Translations under genes and position numbers: made by a program
Origin: Adiantum capillus-veneris
Taxonomy: Eukaryota > Streptophyta > Polypodiopsida > Polypodiales > Pteridaceae
Direction of reading: 5' to 3'
NCBI GenBank assembly: GCA_014529385.2
Contig: CM043944.1
Coordinates: 170,100,740-170,164,739, forward strand
Length of the DNA: 64,000 nucleotides
The notes under the pieces: generated by a model
What the model saw: the letters and a program-made list of their open reading frames with translations, nothing else
Databases searched by the model: none
What the model was told of the DNA's origin: nothing
Part shown: positions 1-10,344 of the stretch, one piece after another
Position numbering within the stretch: the stretch's first letter is position 1
How the letters are laid out: the number at the start of each line of letters is the position of its first letter

Positions 1-710
1 TGTCTACCACATGGTGTGTTTTGTACACATTTGTAAAAATTACAAAGCCTCTGTGGTAAAGGGCTGCAAGAAAATCATTCTCTTGATTGATAGAAATATG
101 TTGTTGGCCTCACAGACACAAGCATCAAGAAAGAATTAAGTTTTAGTAATGTGATATCATTGCTTGTATTTGACATGGCAGTTTCAAATAACTTGCAGAA
201 CATGTCTTGTTATTCATGTTAATTCCTTGTTCTTGGTACGAAGAAATTAGCTTTTGATTTGAAGAGTTGCTGGCCCACAGTCATCTGGAATGCCCTCTAA
301 GTTGGCCCTTGATGTTAGCATTTCCATTGTTGGACTCTATAACACCCACATGACTAGTTATTATTCTTTCAAATAGATTGTTTGCTCAATTGTCTCCTCT
401 CAATGTCATTGACCAAGCTTTCACACAATTACTGGCAAAACAATTCTACGAGGTGAGTACCCTCGGAAGATCTTCTACAACTACTACAAAGGATGTAGAG
501 ACACTAGTTTGTATTTGATCTAGTGTGGTGGACTCTTTCATGGTGGAAACCACATCTTTTGGGGTAAAAGTGATGTGCCTTTTACCCCGGTTGGACATGC
601 CAGAGGCATTCTACCACCAATCACTTACACACCTTATTCTTTACTAGATAGAAGAATAAGGGCTCTCTCACATTCACATATTGTGGTGAGTTTCTCCACC
701 CACATTTTGT

Positions 711-786
<76 letters not shown>

Positions 787-813
787 CACACACCGCATTG
801 ATGCACTCACAAA
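1..813 (+). repeat. Probable LTR (left edge undefined) ending just before a primer-binding site
   Basis: No gene is recognisable. The stretch ends in CACTCACA two bases before a Met-tRNA-type primer-binding site at 814, so at least its right part is probably the LTR of a plus-strand copia-type retrotransposon. A long TC microsatellite lies just inside the proposed 3' end. I cannot fix the left boundary, because several TG starts are possible and no second LTR is in view. Small ORFs crossing the TC run are repeat artefacts. Confidence 0.4.
713..783. repeat. (TC)n microsatellite, about 71 bp
   Basis: Uninterrupted TC dinucleotide run read directly from the sequence. It lies 30 bp upstream of the primer-binding site at 814. 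Confidence 0.97.
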
Positions 814-825
814 TGGTATTAGAGC
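814..825 (+). other. Retrotransposon primer-binding site, initiator Met-tRNA type
   Basis: TGGTATTAGAGC differs at one base from TGGTATCAGAGC, the usual plant complement of the 3' end of initiator Met-tRNA used to prime minus-strand synthesis. It implies an LTR to its left and a plus-strand element body to its right. No gag can be read downstream, so the element is decayed or truncated. Confidence 0.6.
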
Positions 826-1964
826 AACGGTTTGGTGATGGTGGTGAGCACGGTGGTTTGAGAGCTTCGGAAGATAGCTTGCTTGCTCTCAAAAGTGGAG
901 TGATCAAGAAAGCTTGGAAGCTTTGTGAGAACACAATGGGATCTTGTGAACTCAGTTGAGACGGATATATGCTCTTGTAAAAGCTCAACCGAGTGTGGAA
1001 GATAGTGTGTAGGTGAAGGTGCTATCCTAAAAACTATGTCTGTAGTGGCATTTTCTTGCAGATTTTTTTTCTCCTTATAGAATACAAATCTGAGAATTTT
1101 GCCCAAAATTCCCCTCTATTTTTTTGTGTCCACAACTTTGTAGAAGAAACTTTCTGCAAATTCTTCACTATTTTGTTGATATTCAACTCAAACTAGCTAT
1201 ATGTAGGAGATTTTAGCTTTTCTATTTTCATGCAACCTGTGAGTTTGATGCACTTTTGGAAGCACCGTAAGTGCTCAAAGCTGGGTGCGCGAATTCTAAG
1301 ATTGAGGATGCAATTTCCACTTATGTAGAGCTTGAGGTTTGAGGTTTTTTAGTAGACCTGGTTAAAGAATCAAGGAGCCATTTACACACCATCAAAGTGG
1401 TCTCTTGAGAGATGTGGTTTTTTTAGGACACTTTAGCAATGATTTTTTGCTTTGATTCATGGTCTTTACGGATGGATTTGCATACGATTATGATGCGTGG
1501 TTGATGTCCATTGTACATGCATTTTGGTGAGCACTTTTTTGAGTGTCAGGGAGCTCTTTTGAGAGCTTTTTTTTTGCATTGACCAGTTTTCCCAATTGCA
1601 CCTATTTCGATGCTTGTTTATGCACGGACACGCCATTGATGTACATTGAGTGTGGGTTGCCATTGTATGTGACACCGTGAATTTTGGTTCCCACTTTTCC
1701 ATATCTTTTGCTCACAAATTTTGATCGGTTTGTAGTGATCGAGAGCTTCTCCCACTTTGGCATCTTGGATGTGGTTTATGAATTGAGAGTTTGCATTGTG
1801 ATATTGCTCCTTTTGTAGGCGAGAATCTACCTGACTTTCTCTAGATTTCTCGCCATAGTTTTGGTTTGATTGCCATACAAACTTTTGATGCATTTGCCAT
1901 CATTGGATAGAGACGTTGATTCCCTCTTGTTGTGGTCAAATTTACACGAATGCTAGCATGCAAG
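826..1964. other. No recognisable gene
   Basis: Should be the 5' internal region of the element primed at 814. No frame stays open long and no gag, protease or zinc-knuckle motif is visible on either strand. Confidence 0.5.
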
Positions 1965-2281
1965 TGTAATGAGTGTAATTGCCTTAGCACTTGCTTACTT
2001 TAGATGCAAAGTGCCTAGTACCTTTCACCAAGCATTAATACTTGTTGCCATAGAGTGTTTACATGCCAACAATAGTATTGTTGTCAAAAGTGAACAAGAA
2101 AATTGAGTGACATTGTCTTCAATTATATGCTCATTAGTGAACTCAAAGAGGTGATTGGGTCTTTTGGTTCTCTCCTTGTCTTGTCAAAAACTACTTATCA
2201 TGAAATCTATGCAAGAGTAAGTTATCAAGTGTTTTTGTTTTTACTTGATTGGTTGGTGATTGTGAGCATGTGTGTAGCCAG
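1965..2281 (+). repeat. Dispersed repeat R1, copy a
   Basis: About 320 bp alignable with 3425-3742. Shared words include CATAGAGTGTTT, ATGCCAA, ATATGCTCATTAGTGAA, CATGAA, GCAAGAGTAA and GTGAGCATGT. Both copies have the same orientation, 1.46 kb apart. A 62-codon ORF (2103-2291) overlaps it: it contains MLISELKEVIGS and ends in a hydrophobic stretch. It is diverged, so an old duplication or two insertions. Confidence 0.75.
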
Positions 2282-2831
2282 TCTTTCATAAGCATGAATC
2301 CACTTTTTTGTGCTTATCTGAACTCTACGTCTGAGTTATTAAAAAGTGTGATTTTATATTATTACTTTATGGTATGGGAAATCTCATGAAAATTTAAAAA
2401 ATGTTTTACAAAATCATATTTATTACTTTTATATGTTTACACTACTCATTGTTAATATTTCTAAAAAGAACAAAATAAATATAATCTTTTTAGATAAAAA
2501 CAGGTAATGAGGGAATCTGTTTAAGGACATATCCACTTTCAACCAAAAAATGAAAAAGCTTTAATGCCTAAAGACATGAGATGTTTCCTTTGCCTTTGCT
2601 TTCTTAAAATAAAGAAACTTTTGGTAATTTTAAGAGCCTATACAAAGGAAGATGATAAATTGGTGGCCATAGATTTTATGCAATGTATAATGAAGATGTG
2701 CACAAAGATACATAATTAGTACATTAAAAAAAACAACATGAGAATTAATGCAAATCATCACTCTCTACATGCTATGGCTACCATATATATGCCTTTCCAT
2801 TTCACAATTCACTACCATAATCCACCTTTCC

Positions 2832-2835
<4 letters not shown>
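2282..2835. other. AT-rich spacer, no gene seen
   Basis: AT-rich sequence with short poly-A and poly-T runs. No ORF or motif can be supported. Confidence 0.6.

Positions 2836-2900
<65 letters not shown>
2836..2900. repeat. (CT)n microsatellite, 65 bp
   Basis: Uninterrupted CT run. Confidence 0.97.
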
Positions 2901-2902
<2 letters not shown>

Positions 2903-3424
2903 CAATACTCTAATTAGCTAGCTTTTTTATGAATTCTATCCATGGGAAACAAAAAAGAAGAATAAATTTACCAAAGAATTGGCCACATCCACCAATGGAA
3001 GTAATGCCTAACATGCAGATAATAGAGACACCATGTCATCATTTTATAAACACCGATGAAAAAAAGATCATTTATAAAAAAATCAATTCTATTTTTATCG
3101 TTTGTAAGCTTCTCTTAATATTGTCCATTATATAAATCCATTATGAGAATACTAACTTAAATTTTAAGTATCATTAAGCCTTGAGTTGCAATCATATCCC
3201 TATCACCTATAGCTACATTTAAACCACTTACTTTTCAAAGAAAGTTTTGCATTGTAACTAAATGTGATTATGCAAATCTTAAGCATTCAAATACATGTAA
3301 AAAGAGGTGCTTGATTTGAAGAAAAAACACACAAATATGTGCAAGAAGAAAGAAGGGCTATGATTGCCAAGAATTCCATGCATTATGCAAATGTTGTGAC
3401 ATGCAAGAGCAAAGAGTGCAGCTA
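2901..3424. other. No gene seen
   Basis: A short open frame from 2929 to 3135 has no recognisable feature and a Lys/Ile/Asn-rich composition expected of AT-rich noncoding DNA. Confidence 0.5.
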
Positions 3425-3742
3425 CCAAATCCTTTCCTTATGCTTGATTGAGACAAATGCAAGGTACTTAATGTCTTTCACCAAACACTAATGCTCATTA
3501 TCATAGAGTGTTTGCATGCCAATGATAGTTTTGGTTTTCTTGGACAAGAGTGGAGAGAAATTAAGTCGTGTGTTCTATAAATATATGCTCATTAGTGAAT
3601 TCAAAAAGATGATTTTGCTAAAATTCTTGTGGTTTTCTTTGTCTTTGTTGCAAACAATACATCATGAAGCTTGTGCAAGAGTAAATTGTCAAGTATCTTT
3701 GTTTTTATTTGTTTGTTTGGTGGTTGTGAGCATGTAGATAAC
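3425..3742 (+). repeat. Dispersed repeat R1, copy b
   Basis: Second copy of the repeat at 1965-2281. It carries a homologous 73-codon ORF (3516-3737) whose part from MLISEFKKM lines up with copy a. The length difference between the two ATGCTC...CATGAA segments is 6 bp, so the frame is kept. Both ORFs end in a hydrophobic segment (FLFLLDWLVIVSM in a, LFLFVCLVVVSM in b). Function unknown; it may be noncoding. Confidence 0.7.
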
Positions 3743-5075
3743 CATAAATCCTTAGTAAAACCTTATAAGAGGATGACAAGGTGGAGAATATTCCCTTGAT
3801 CCTCAAATAGTGCATAAGATTTTCATGGTTACTAATAAAGGTTTTGATGACTTGACTCTTTCAAGACTATGATTCTTAATCTATTTGTGTTTGTGGTTTG
3901 ATCTTGAGGAGCTAGAATCATTCTGTTGGTTAAGCTAAAGCTTTGAGATGCGTATATTGGAGCACGAAGTACAATAAGTCTCTTTTACTTTCCATTGTGT
4001 AGAAAAAGACACGCATGATGTTTTTGGTAAATTTCTAAGATTGCAAGATCATATAATCTCTTCCTCTTTTCCTCTCTCTCTTGTCAAGAAAGTTTCAATG
4101 GGTATGCTCCCTGGAGTCCCCCAACAAACATTGATGGCCCAAGGCCCCCCCTCCCTTGTACTATCTCGACTTTGGTCTATATAGCTCTTTGGACTATTAA
4201 AATATGGTGGAACTCACCCCTAAACACACTAAGGAGAGGTCGATACTCTGCAGTAGTGGGAACACTCCCCTAATACTTATTTTGAAAGGGTTAATAACCC
4301 GGCTTAATCCAGTACACGGATTTGAATGAATGCTCTCCTCCCAAGCGAGATGTGAGGCTCACTACTGGGTTCATCCACCCCTGGGTTCATCCACCCCTAA
4401 TGCTTAACAGCACTATATTGGATCCTCTCTCTCTCTCTCTCCCCCCTATTCTAAAAGGTGTTTAAGTGTGTTGTTGGTTAGGATTTTTGTGTTGCGTTTG
4501 TGTTCAATCCCAAGCCATATGAGAAACATGGAATCCTTGATAAATAATTAAAAGACCACTTCTCTTGTCATTTCCCTTGCACCATCTTATTAGTATGTTT
4601 TTAAATCTAGATCTACCAAAGGCATATAAAACTTGATGGTACTTACAGAGTGAGTACTAGTTTCGAAGAGACATGTGATCCAACAAGGTATAATCTTAGG
4701 GATTATCCTCCACCTACTTGTAATAATAACCAATGACAACATACTTGTCCCTTATGCATATGTTCTACTGGTAATATTTGATTCCCTTCTCTATCATGCA
4801 CTTAGGCTTGCACATCGTAGATGATAAAATTCCACGCCTTCTTTATTTCCAACCTTTGCATTCACAACAAAAGTATCACTTATACTTGAAAAATCTCCTA
4901 GCGTATCATTGCAGCATCATTCTCACTCTCATCTCAAGTAGTCTCTTCTTATGATAACTCAACCTGGGTTGCATTTATACGGGTGGATAACAAAAATTAT
5001 ATGTATTATTTGAATTATACAATGTATTTCCGAAGAATAAGTTGTAAAGGATATAACCAAATGAAATCTTTGATG
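3743..5075. other. Noncoding; possible decayed LTR with a TATA-like site and a 16-bp direct repeat
   Basis: No gene recognised. 4190-4440 has an LTR-like texture: TCTATATAGCTC near 4176, a C-rich tract, and an exact tandem 16-mer CTGGGTTCATCCACCC at 4365-4380 and 4381-4396. A short TC run lies near 4425-4440. No partner LTR is seen in the window. Confidence 0.35.
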
Positions 5076-5103
5076 GAAGGTTTCTTCGATCGAAGAAACC
5101 TTC
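5076..5103. repeat. 28-bp perfect palindrome
   Basis: The left half GAAGGTTTCTTCGA is followed at once by its exact reverse complement, with no spacer. The next base on each side breaks the symmetry. It can extrude as a cruciform. It is not attached to any recognised element. Confidence 0.95.
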
Positions 5104-6289
5104 GATCAAAGAACCGTATAATATATACGCCTCTTAAATCGAGGGAGCACATTGCTTTTTCTAATTTGTGTTGTGCTAAAGGTTCACCTCGCACACTAAA
5201 TTAGTTTGCAGGTGTGTAGGCCTATTCCGAGGTTGTGTCCATATAGTCACACACTTGGAATAGATAGGACATTAGTAGAGCTTTGTCTCGTGGTTTTGTA
5301 GACCAATCGGTCACACTCTTGAAAAAGCCATAGGGAGTGTAGAATCCCACTCGTGCTATGTAGAGGTTCCTTCCTCGCACTTCAAAGATGGGGTAGGGGT
5401 TTGTCACTTCGTGTTGTGTGTGAGAATACTCACACTTTAGAAGTTGGCAAAATATACAAAAATATTTAGAATTTTGCTATCCAATATACTTTACTTTACA
5501 CGCTAGAGACCGAGCTATACTATAGTATAAATAAATTTTACACATTGCGACATTTGAAGAGTGAAGAGTTAAGTTTAACTTTCTCTTCATCTACAAATGC
5601 ATCAATGTTTATATTTTGTTCCATATTGTTTATGCTTTCGTTTTATGTATCCAATTCACCTAAGCAATAGTACCAGATATTGAGTGCTAAGTTAAAGCTT
5701 TGCTTCTCTTTTCATCAACTGTATACTACTTGCAATAGGTGAGTAAAGATATAAATGACAGAGAGCCTTTTTCAAGATGTGATAATTGATGGTTTGATAG
5801 TTGTGTTGTGTTAGAGATTTTCTCACACTTCAACAATGATCATATTAATAATTTAATTTTTCAATCAACTTAATAATAGTGACCACTCTTGTGTTAGAGC
5901 TATTAGCTCACACAGTTAGGCTATTAGTGCGTATCGTACACTTTTTGTAGTCTAATAGACTACTTTCATGTGACGTAAACTTCCAGTGATATTTGTTTAG
6001 TAGTGTCCACACTTGTGTTAGAGTTTTTAGCTCACACAGTTGAACTTTTCATAACATTGATTTTTAGGCATTTGTTTTCTACATTGAATGTACATTTATT
6101 CAATTATTGATAACAAAATCTCATTCCAAAATCATAATCATTAAAAATTGTATATATTTGATTTGTTGCAACAAATCGTTCACTTTAAATCTTTCTAAGT
6201 TTTGATATTAAACATTTTAATTTTTTCAACATTTTTGAAATTTGAATTATTCTCTTGATGTTAATATATCATTGTTTATTTTAATAGCC
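5104..6289. other. AT-rich spacer with three GTGTTAGAG...CTCACAC hairpin-like repeats
   Basis: No gene recognised. The related units GTGTTAGAG-(5-9 nt)-CTCACAC occur at 5808-5828, 5891-5915 and 6015-6039; the last two share flanks ending in CACAG. The halves are near-complementary, so each could form a small hairpin. Confidence 0.55.
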
Positions 6290-6837
6290 ATGCCAGAGAC
6301 AAAGCTATCACGAGCACAACAAAAAACCATCACTAAAGCTATTGATCGCTACCTAGATGGTTTGGAAAAGAAGCAGTTTCATCGATGTTTTGAAACTGCA
6401 GAGCCTTCTAGCTTCAAAGATTTTATGAACACATTGACAAAACATTGCTTTGAGTGCTTACAACAATCATTCCCCACAATATCATTTGATATTGCGGTCA
6501 ATTGCGGGGAAAACTTGGGCCAAATCTTGGTTGTTTTTAATGCACAGTAAAACCCTAAAGTTTAGTACGTGAAAGAATGCAATTGGTTCATCAATTGCAT
6601 GCAAAAATGAAAAGAAAGAGCAAGCTAGAAGGCCCTAGCAAAAGATCGAGAGTGGTTGATCCTATCGAGCCAGCCACTAAGACAAAAGTGGCAACTCCCG
6701 CTCAGCCGGTCAATGTAGAAGTAGTAGCCCAAGGCGATGATCCACTAGTATTGCACCTTCTACATTTACCATATCCATTTGGCAAAAGGAGGGTACCTGA
6801 CAGGTCGCTAGGCCCTAATCAATTGAGAAAAGCATAG
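6290..6837 (+). pseudogene. Unrecognised hypothetical ORF in two frames
   Basis: An ATG at 6290 opens a frame to 6550 reading MPETKLSRAQQKTITKAID at its start, with a following Cys/Phe-containing helical-looking segment. After a stop and short gap a second frame (6577-6837) is basic at its start (KRKSKLEGPSKRSR) and then Pro/Val-rich. The composition is more protein-like than the neighbourhood. TTTATTTTAATAG, a splice-acceptor-like tract, lies just before the ATG. I do not recognise the product. It may be a pseudogene, a broken exon or a retroelement gag start. Confidence 0.3.
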
Positions 6838-7425
6838 TCAGATAGACAAGATTTCTAATGGACAGACTCTTGTCACCAAGGAACTTGCCTTCGAGCCATT
6901 GAAAAGGGGTCCTAGTCCTGTCTCGCAAGGAAAGCATGAACTAACACAATATTCTGACGTTCCTAATTCTCACCTTCCAAAAGAGAGAAACCCCAAATTC
7001 CTTTTTCCCCATAATTTTTAGAGGCACGTACAATTGGGACTTCTCGATTCTTGGCACAATGAGTCTCTAGTTTTGCTTCTTCTATCAAAGAAGAGCAGAG
7101 AGTTTCTCGACTAATCGAGACCACCCATACTTGACTGGCAACTTGAGCCAGTCCCCACTTTCCACCCCACACTCACACTTTTTATCTTGTTTTCTAATTA
7201 CTATCAACATGATTGATTATACACAAAGTTTCTTTTTATGGTTTCCATCACAAGTTCGTTAAGGCATCCCTTCAAAAAAAAGTCAAATCGGCACCAAGAC
7301 AATTTCTTCTAGAAGAAAAATAACATACGATCCTTCTTCATTAAAATATCCCAACCTCAAGAGTTCACTTCTCTTGGCGAGAGTTTATAACTCCCGGTGT
7401 CTTTAGTCCCATACAACTAAATTGT

Positions 7426-7519
7426 CCTGCATTCTGGGCACAAATCCGTAGTGACTAACTTGCAACCTGGGCACAAACCCGCAAGTAATATCTTGCATTC
7501 TCGGCACAAACCCACAAGA
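7426..7519. repeat. Three tandem hairpin-forming units, 33-bp spacing
   Basis: Three related units at about 7426, 7459 and 7492. The middle one is the clearest: CTTGC-AACCT-GGG-cacaaa-CCC-GCAAG, a two-part stem. The others keep the ...GGCACAAA(T/C)CC... core and degenerate stem ends. Confidence 0.7.
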
Positions 7520-7792
7520 TGTGTGCACCCATATGCACTACTTTAGCATTCACTCCGCTAAGCCCTCCTCCCTGGATATTAAAGGGAGTTTTGACTATAT
7601 CAGTGTAGGATTTTGAATGAAGAAGGTTCGAGAGTTTTCCTACGAGGAAAATATTTCTTTCCTACTTTAGACAGTATATCCTCAAACAGTCCTTCCATTT
7701 AATACAACTTAAAGAAAATTAACAAGTTCAATTAATGTGGTTTCAAATTGGGACTGATCCAATGTTAAGGTAGTTTTCTCCTTCCCAATTAC

Positions 7793-7969
7793 TCATGCTG
7801 CATTGAACAAAAAGAAGTTTCCTACCTGTTCATGAGCAAGAACATTACTTCGTGGGATAATTGGCACATCCTCATTTACCGGGGTCTTTCCTTTGCCTTT
7901 ACCATCACTCGTTCCGGCTTCGTGATCGGGTGATCCACCATAGCGAGTTCTCTTGGGTGCCATCCCCAT
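7793..7969 (-). CDS. Small hypothetical ORF, possible gag N-terminus
   Basis: A 58-codon minus-strand frame starting MGMAPKRTRYGGSPDHEAG, with an internal Gly/Lys run (DGKGKGK), then a Pro/Ile segment and a stop. The hydrophilic, low-complexity start resembles the first residues of many plant retrotransposon gag proteins, but nothing downstream continues it. Not recognised. It could equally be chance. Confidence 0.3.
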   Translation of the reverse strand: MGMAPKRTRYGGSPDHEAGTSDGKGKGKTPVNEDVPIIPRSNVLAHEQVGNFFLFNAA

Positions 7970-8604
7970 TACTAGATACTTAACTTAACTTGAAAAGTTG
8001 TAAGCTAAAGTATAAGAATCCAATGGAAGTGATCAAATGCTATATTCTCAATTGGAAATCAACAATCATTATACCTATTTTATGCATAATCAGTTGTGGT
8101 TATTGCATGCATAATTCTTTATGAATGTAACCTAGATGCTTGCATGATTTAGCTAATCATATTTAAGAATTTTGTCCAACTAAAATGATGGATTGTTCTT
8201 GCAAGTAGATAAGTGATTAATCATGAGATAAGTTATAACGCATGTTTATCATAAGATTATGGCAGGATTAAGCAAGCATATGTTTTTGGTTTGATGTGTG
8301 AAATGACCATATATATTTTGGAATTAAAACACTTATAATCATTTAGTGTCCCCATGCTCATAATCAATAAATCTATAAGAGATGGGTCCATGGAGACGGA
8401 TCATTTATGGACATACATACACATGTACATACATGTATATGTACATACATACCCATGCACATGCATACATATACATACCTTAGACTTAGGAATTAATTTA
8501 TTAACACTATGATGAAAATTAATTATCTAGAGTGAGCTTGTCTTACCAGAATTTAAATCTGAATCTTGCTATTAAAAGACAATCTTGAGGATGACAATCT
8601 AAGG
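7970..8604. other. No gene; ACAT/GTAT-rich patch at 8406-8480
   Basis: Noncoding AT-rich DNA. About 75 bp near 8406-8480 is a degenerate array of ACAT and GTAT words with internal dyad symmetry such as ACATGTACATACATGT. Confidence 0.6.
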
Positions 8605-8923
8605 TGTTGCATGCACACACCTCCTATATTTAGTAGTTTTTGAGATAGATAGCTATTTTTATGGAAATTTAAATCGGGGTAGATTTTGATAAGAGGGTCG
8701 CGTCTAGGTGGATGTAAGCACCTCAAAACTTTCTATTTTTTGACAATAATGACAAAAAGGTAAAATTTTCATTTTTGAAAATCTTACAAAAATATATTTA
8801 TCATTAGCTTATCAGAGGTGGAAAAACTACCAAAAATAGTAACTTTTTGTATATGACTAGAATGGCCTGATATGTATTCCTTTACATGGGAATCCCCTCT
8901 CCAAGGGTGGCAGAGACCTTACA
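8605..8923 (-). repeat. 3' LTR of the gypsy element
   Basis: On the plus strand it runs from TGTTGCATGC to CCTTACA, so TG...CA ends in either orientation. It aligns with 12400-12692: shared words include TTGAGA, GGGGTAGATTTTGA, GCACCTCAAAACTTTCT, ATATTTATCATTAGCTTATCA and TGATATGTATTCCTTTAC. The purine tract outside its 8923 edge marks it as the 3' LTR of a minus-strand element. Confidence 0.8.
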
Positions 8924-8935
8924 TTCTCCCCAACT
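8924..8935 (-). other. Polypurine tract
   Basis: The minus strand reads TTGGGGAGAA immediately before the LTR start TGTAAGG. This is the expected site of plus-strand priming for a Ty3-gypsy element. Confidence 0.65.
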
Positions 8936-8953
8936 TGAAGAATTGAGATATCC

Positions 8954-9080
8954 TCATCTCAAAGGTAAGTCTGGATGATCTTTAAGGAGAGTTCTTTCTT
9001 CTTCCCAGGTTGCATCTTCTTCAGGGAAATATTTCCATTTGACGAGGTGTTCGATGATGCTTCTGATCCTAAGCTTCTTT
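8954..9080 (-). pseudogene. Chromodomain end of Ty3-gypsy integrase (fragment)
   Basis: The minus strand translates to EHLVKWKYFPEEDATWEEE and ends ...HPDLPLR before a stop at 8954. The VKW...(E)DATWE pattern is the hallmark of the chromodomain at the integrase C-terminus of plant chromoviruses, which helps target integration to modified chromatin. Only about 40 residues survive. Upstream it joins gag-proximal sequence directly, so the rest of pol has been deleted. Confidence 0.8.
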
Positions 9081-9099
9081 TCTCAAGCTTCAAGGGTGT

Positions 9100-9990
9100 A
9101 ATATTACTCTCTCATTAGCTAGGTCTCTTTCATAATAATGGCATGAGTTTGAGCCATCGCTCCTCTTCCACGTCTTCTTCCTGTGTTCCTTCCTCCACAA
9201 CGAACAGGTTGGCCTCTACCATTTGGTGCTACAAGAATTGAATTTGCAGTAGTTGCTACACTTCTTTTGAGACACTTGTTCCTATAGTGTCCTATCTCAT
9301 TACACTCATAACAATGAACGTCAGGATGCTCAAGTTGAGCTGTTGAAGTTGAGGTTGCTACCGTGTGAGGTTGATAAGTTTGATTAGCACGTTTGGGGCT
9401 CTAATTGTTGGGCCTACCCCTTTGATTTCTAAAGTCTTCTCTCCCCTGATTCATGGTCATTTATTTAGCCAAAGGTGTTGCCCTTAAGAGAGTATCCTAA
9501 AGTGATCTGGGTCTCATTGCTTCAAGACGGGTATCTAAGGGATGATTCAATCCTTGACAGAATCGTGCTACATGTTGCTCGATGGACATTTTTTGGGGCA
9601 TATCTTCGCAAGGTTACAAATTTAGAGTAGTACTCTGCCACCGACAAGGATAGCTGTTTTAGAGCAAAGAACTCATTCATTTTGGTATCTCAACGAGCAG
9701 GTTGAAGATATTGTGGAAGATATTATATTGTAACCGCTTCTTTAATATGCTCCCAAGACTGAGAAGATCCTGAAACACTCAAGTTCTTGCAATGTTGTTT
9801 CCACCATATTTTTGCATTGCCAGTAAGACGAAACATTGCAAGCATAGTTTGGTTTATAGGTTGGGTCCCTACAGCTTCGAAATAGTCTTCCATTGCCTCA
9901 ATCCAAGCTTCAACATCACGCTCGGCATGGATTCCATCACCTTTGAATGTGGGTGGTTGGGCTTGTTTCAAGAAAAGGTTTTTCTCCTGA
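9100..9990 (-). pseudogene. Ty3-gypsy gag with zinc knuckle, frame-broken
   Basis: The capsid part is open at 9723-9971 with QPPTFKGDG, VEAWIEAMEDYFEA and AKIWWKQHCKN, typical of the plant retrotransposon gag capsid domain. A CCHC knuckle CYECNEIGHYRNKC (C-x2-C-x4-H-x4-C) lies at about 9274-9313, in another frame relative to the capsid part. Intervening stops and frameshifts make it a pseudogene. Next on this strand comes the chromodomain fragment, showing the size of the missing middle. Confidence 0.8.
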
Positions 9991-10344
9991 ACGCCCGTGT
10001 ATAAAGCATTTCACGGTACCTATGCAATAGTACGCTTGTCGATGGTTTGATTTAAGACTTAACACAATATCAAGTGCTTTAAACCTCCATAGCTCAAGAC
10101 AAAATTTGGAAAGAAACTATCTTTATTAAATTCAAGATGTCATAAATTTACTTATATCAAGATATGTACAAAGTTGAGATCTCATCAAAAAGCTAGGTGA
10201 CCATCGTTTTATTCTATTACGATGTATACAAATGTTAGCTTTGCTAAAAATCTATATGATTCTTAGAGCTGGATTTCCAAGGACTTAGTGGTACAATCGA
10301 TAGGTATTTGTGGATAAGTTTTTACAATCCACTATTTCCGTTGT
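9991..10344 (-). other. Gypsy leader remnant and junction with copia copy 1
   Basis: Noncoding sequence between the gypsy gag and the truncated 3' end of copia copy 1. No primer-binding site is recognised. The copia similarity to copy 2 stops at about 10345, so a deletion junction lies here. Confidence 0.5.

Noticed and set aside
575-988. ORFs of 61-104 codons across the TC run
   Set aside because: Ser-Leu and Arg-Glu runs are translations of the dinucleotide repeat. The same applies at 13.4, 20.4, 22.5, 33.9, 46.7 and 47.2 kb.
6290-6550. Kinetochore Nnf1-like protein
   Set aside because: The helical, Cys/Phe spacing was only loosely suggestive and the frame stops early; left unnamed.
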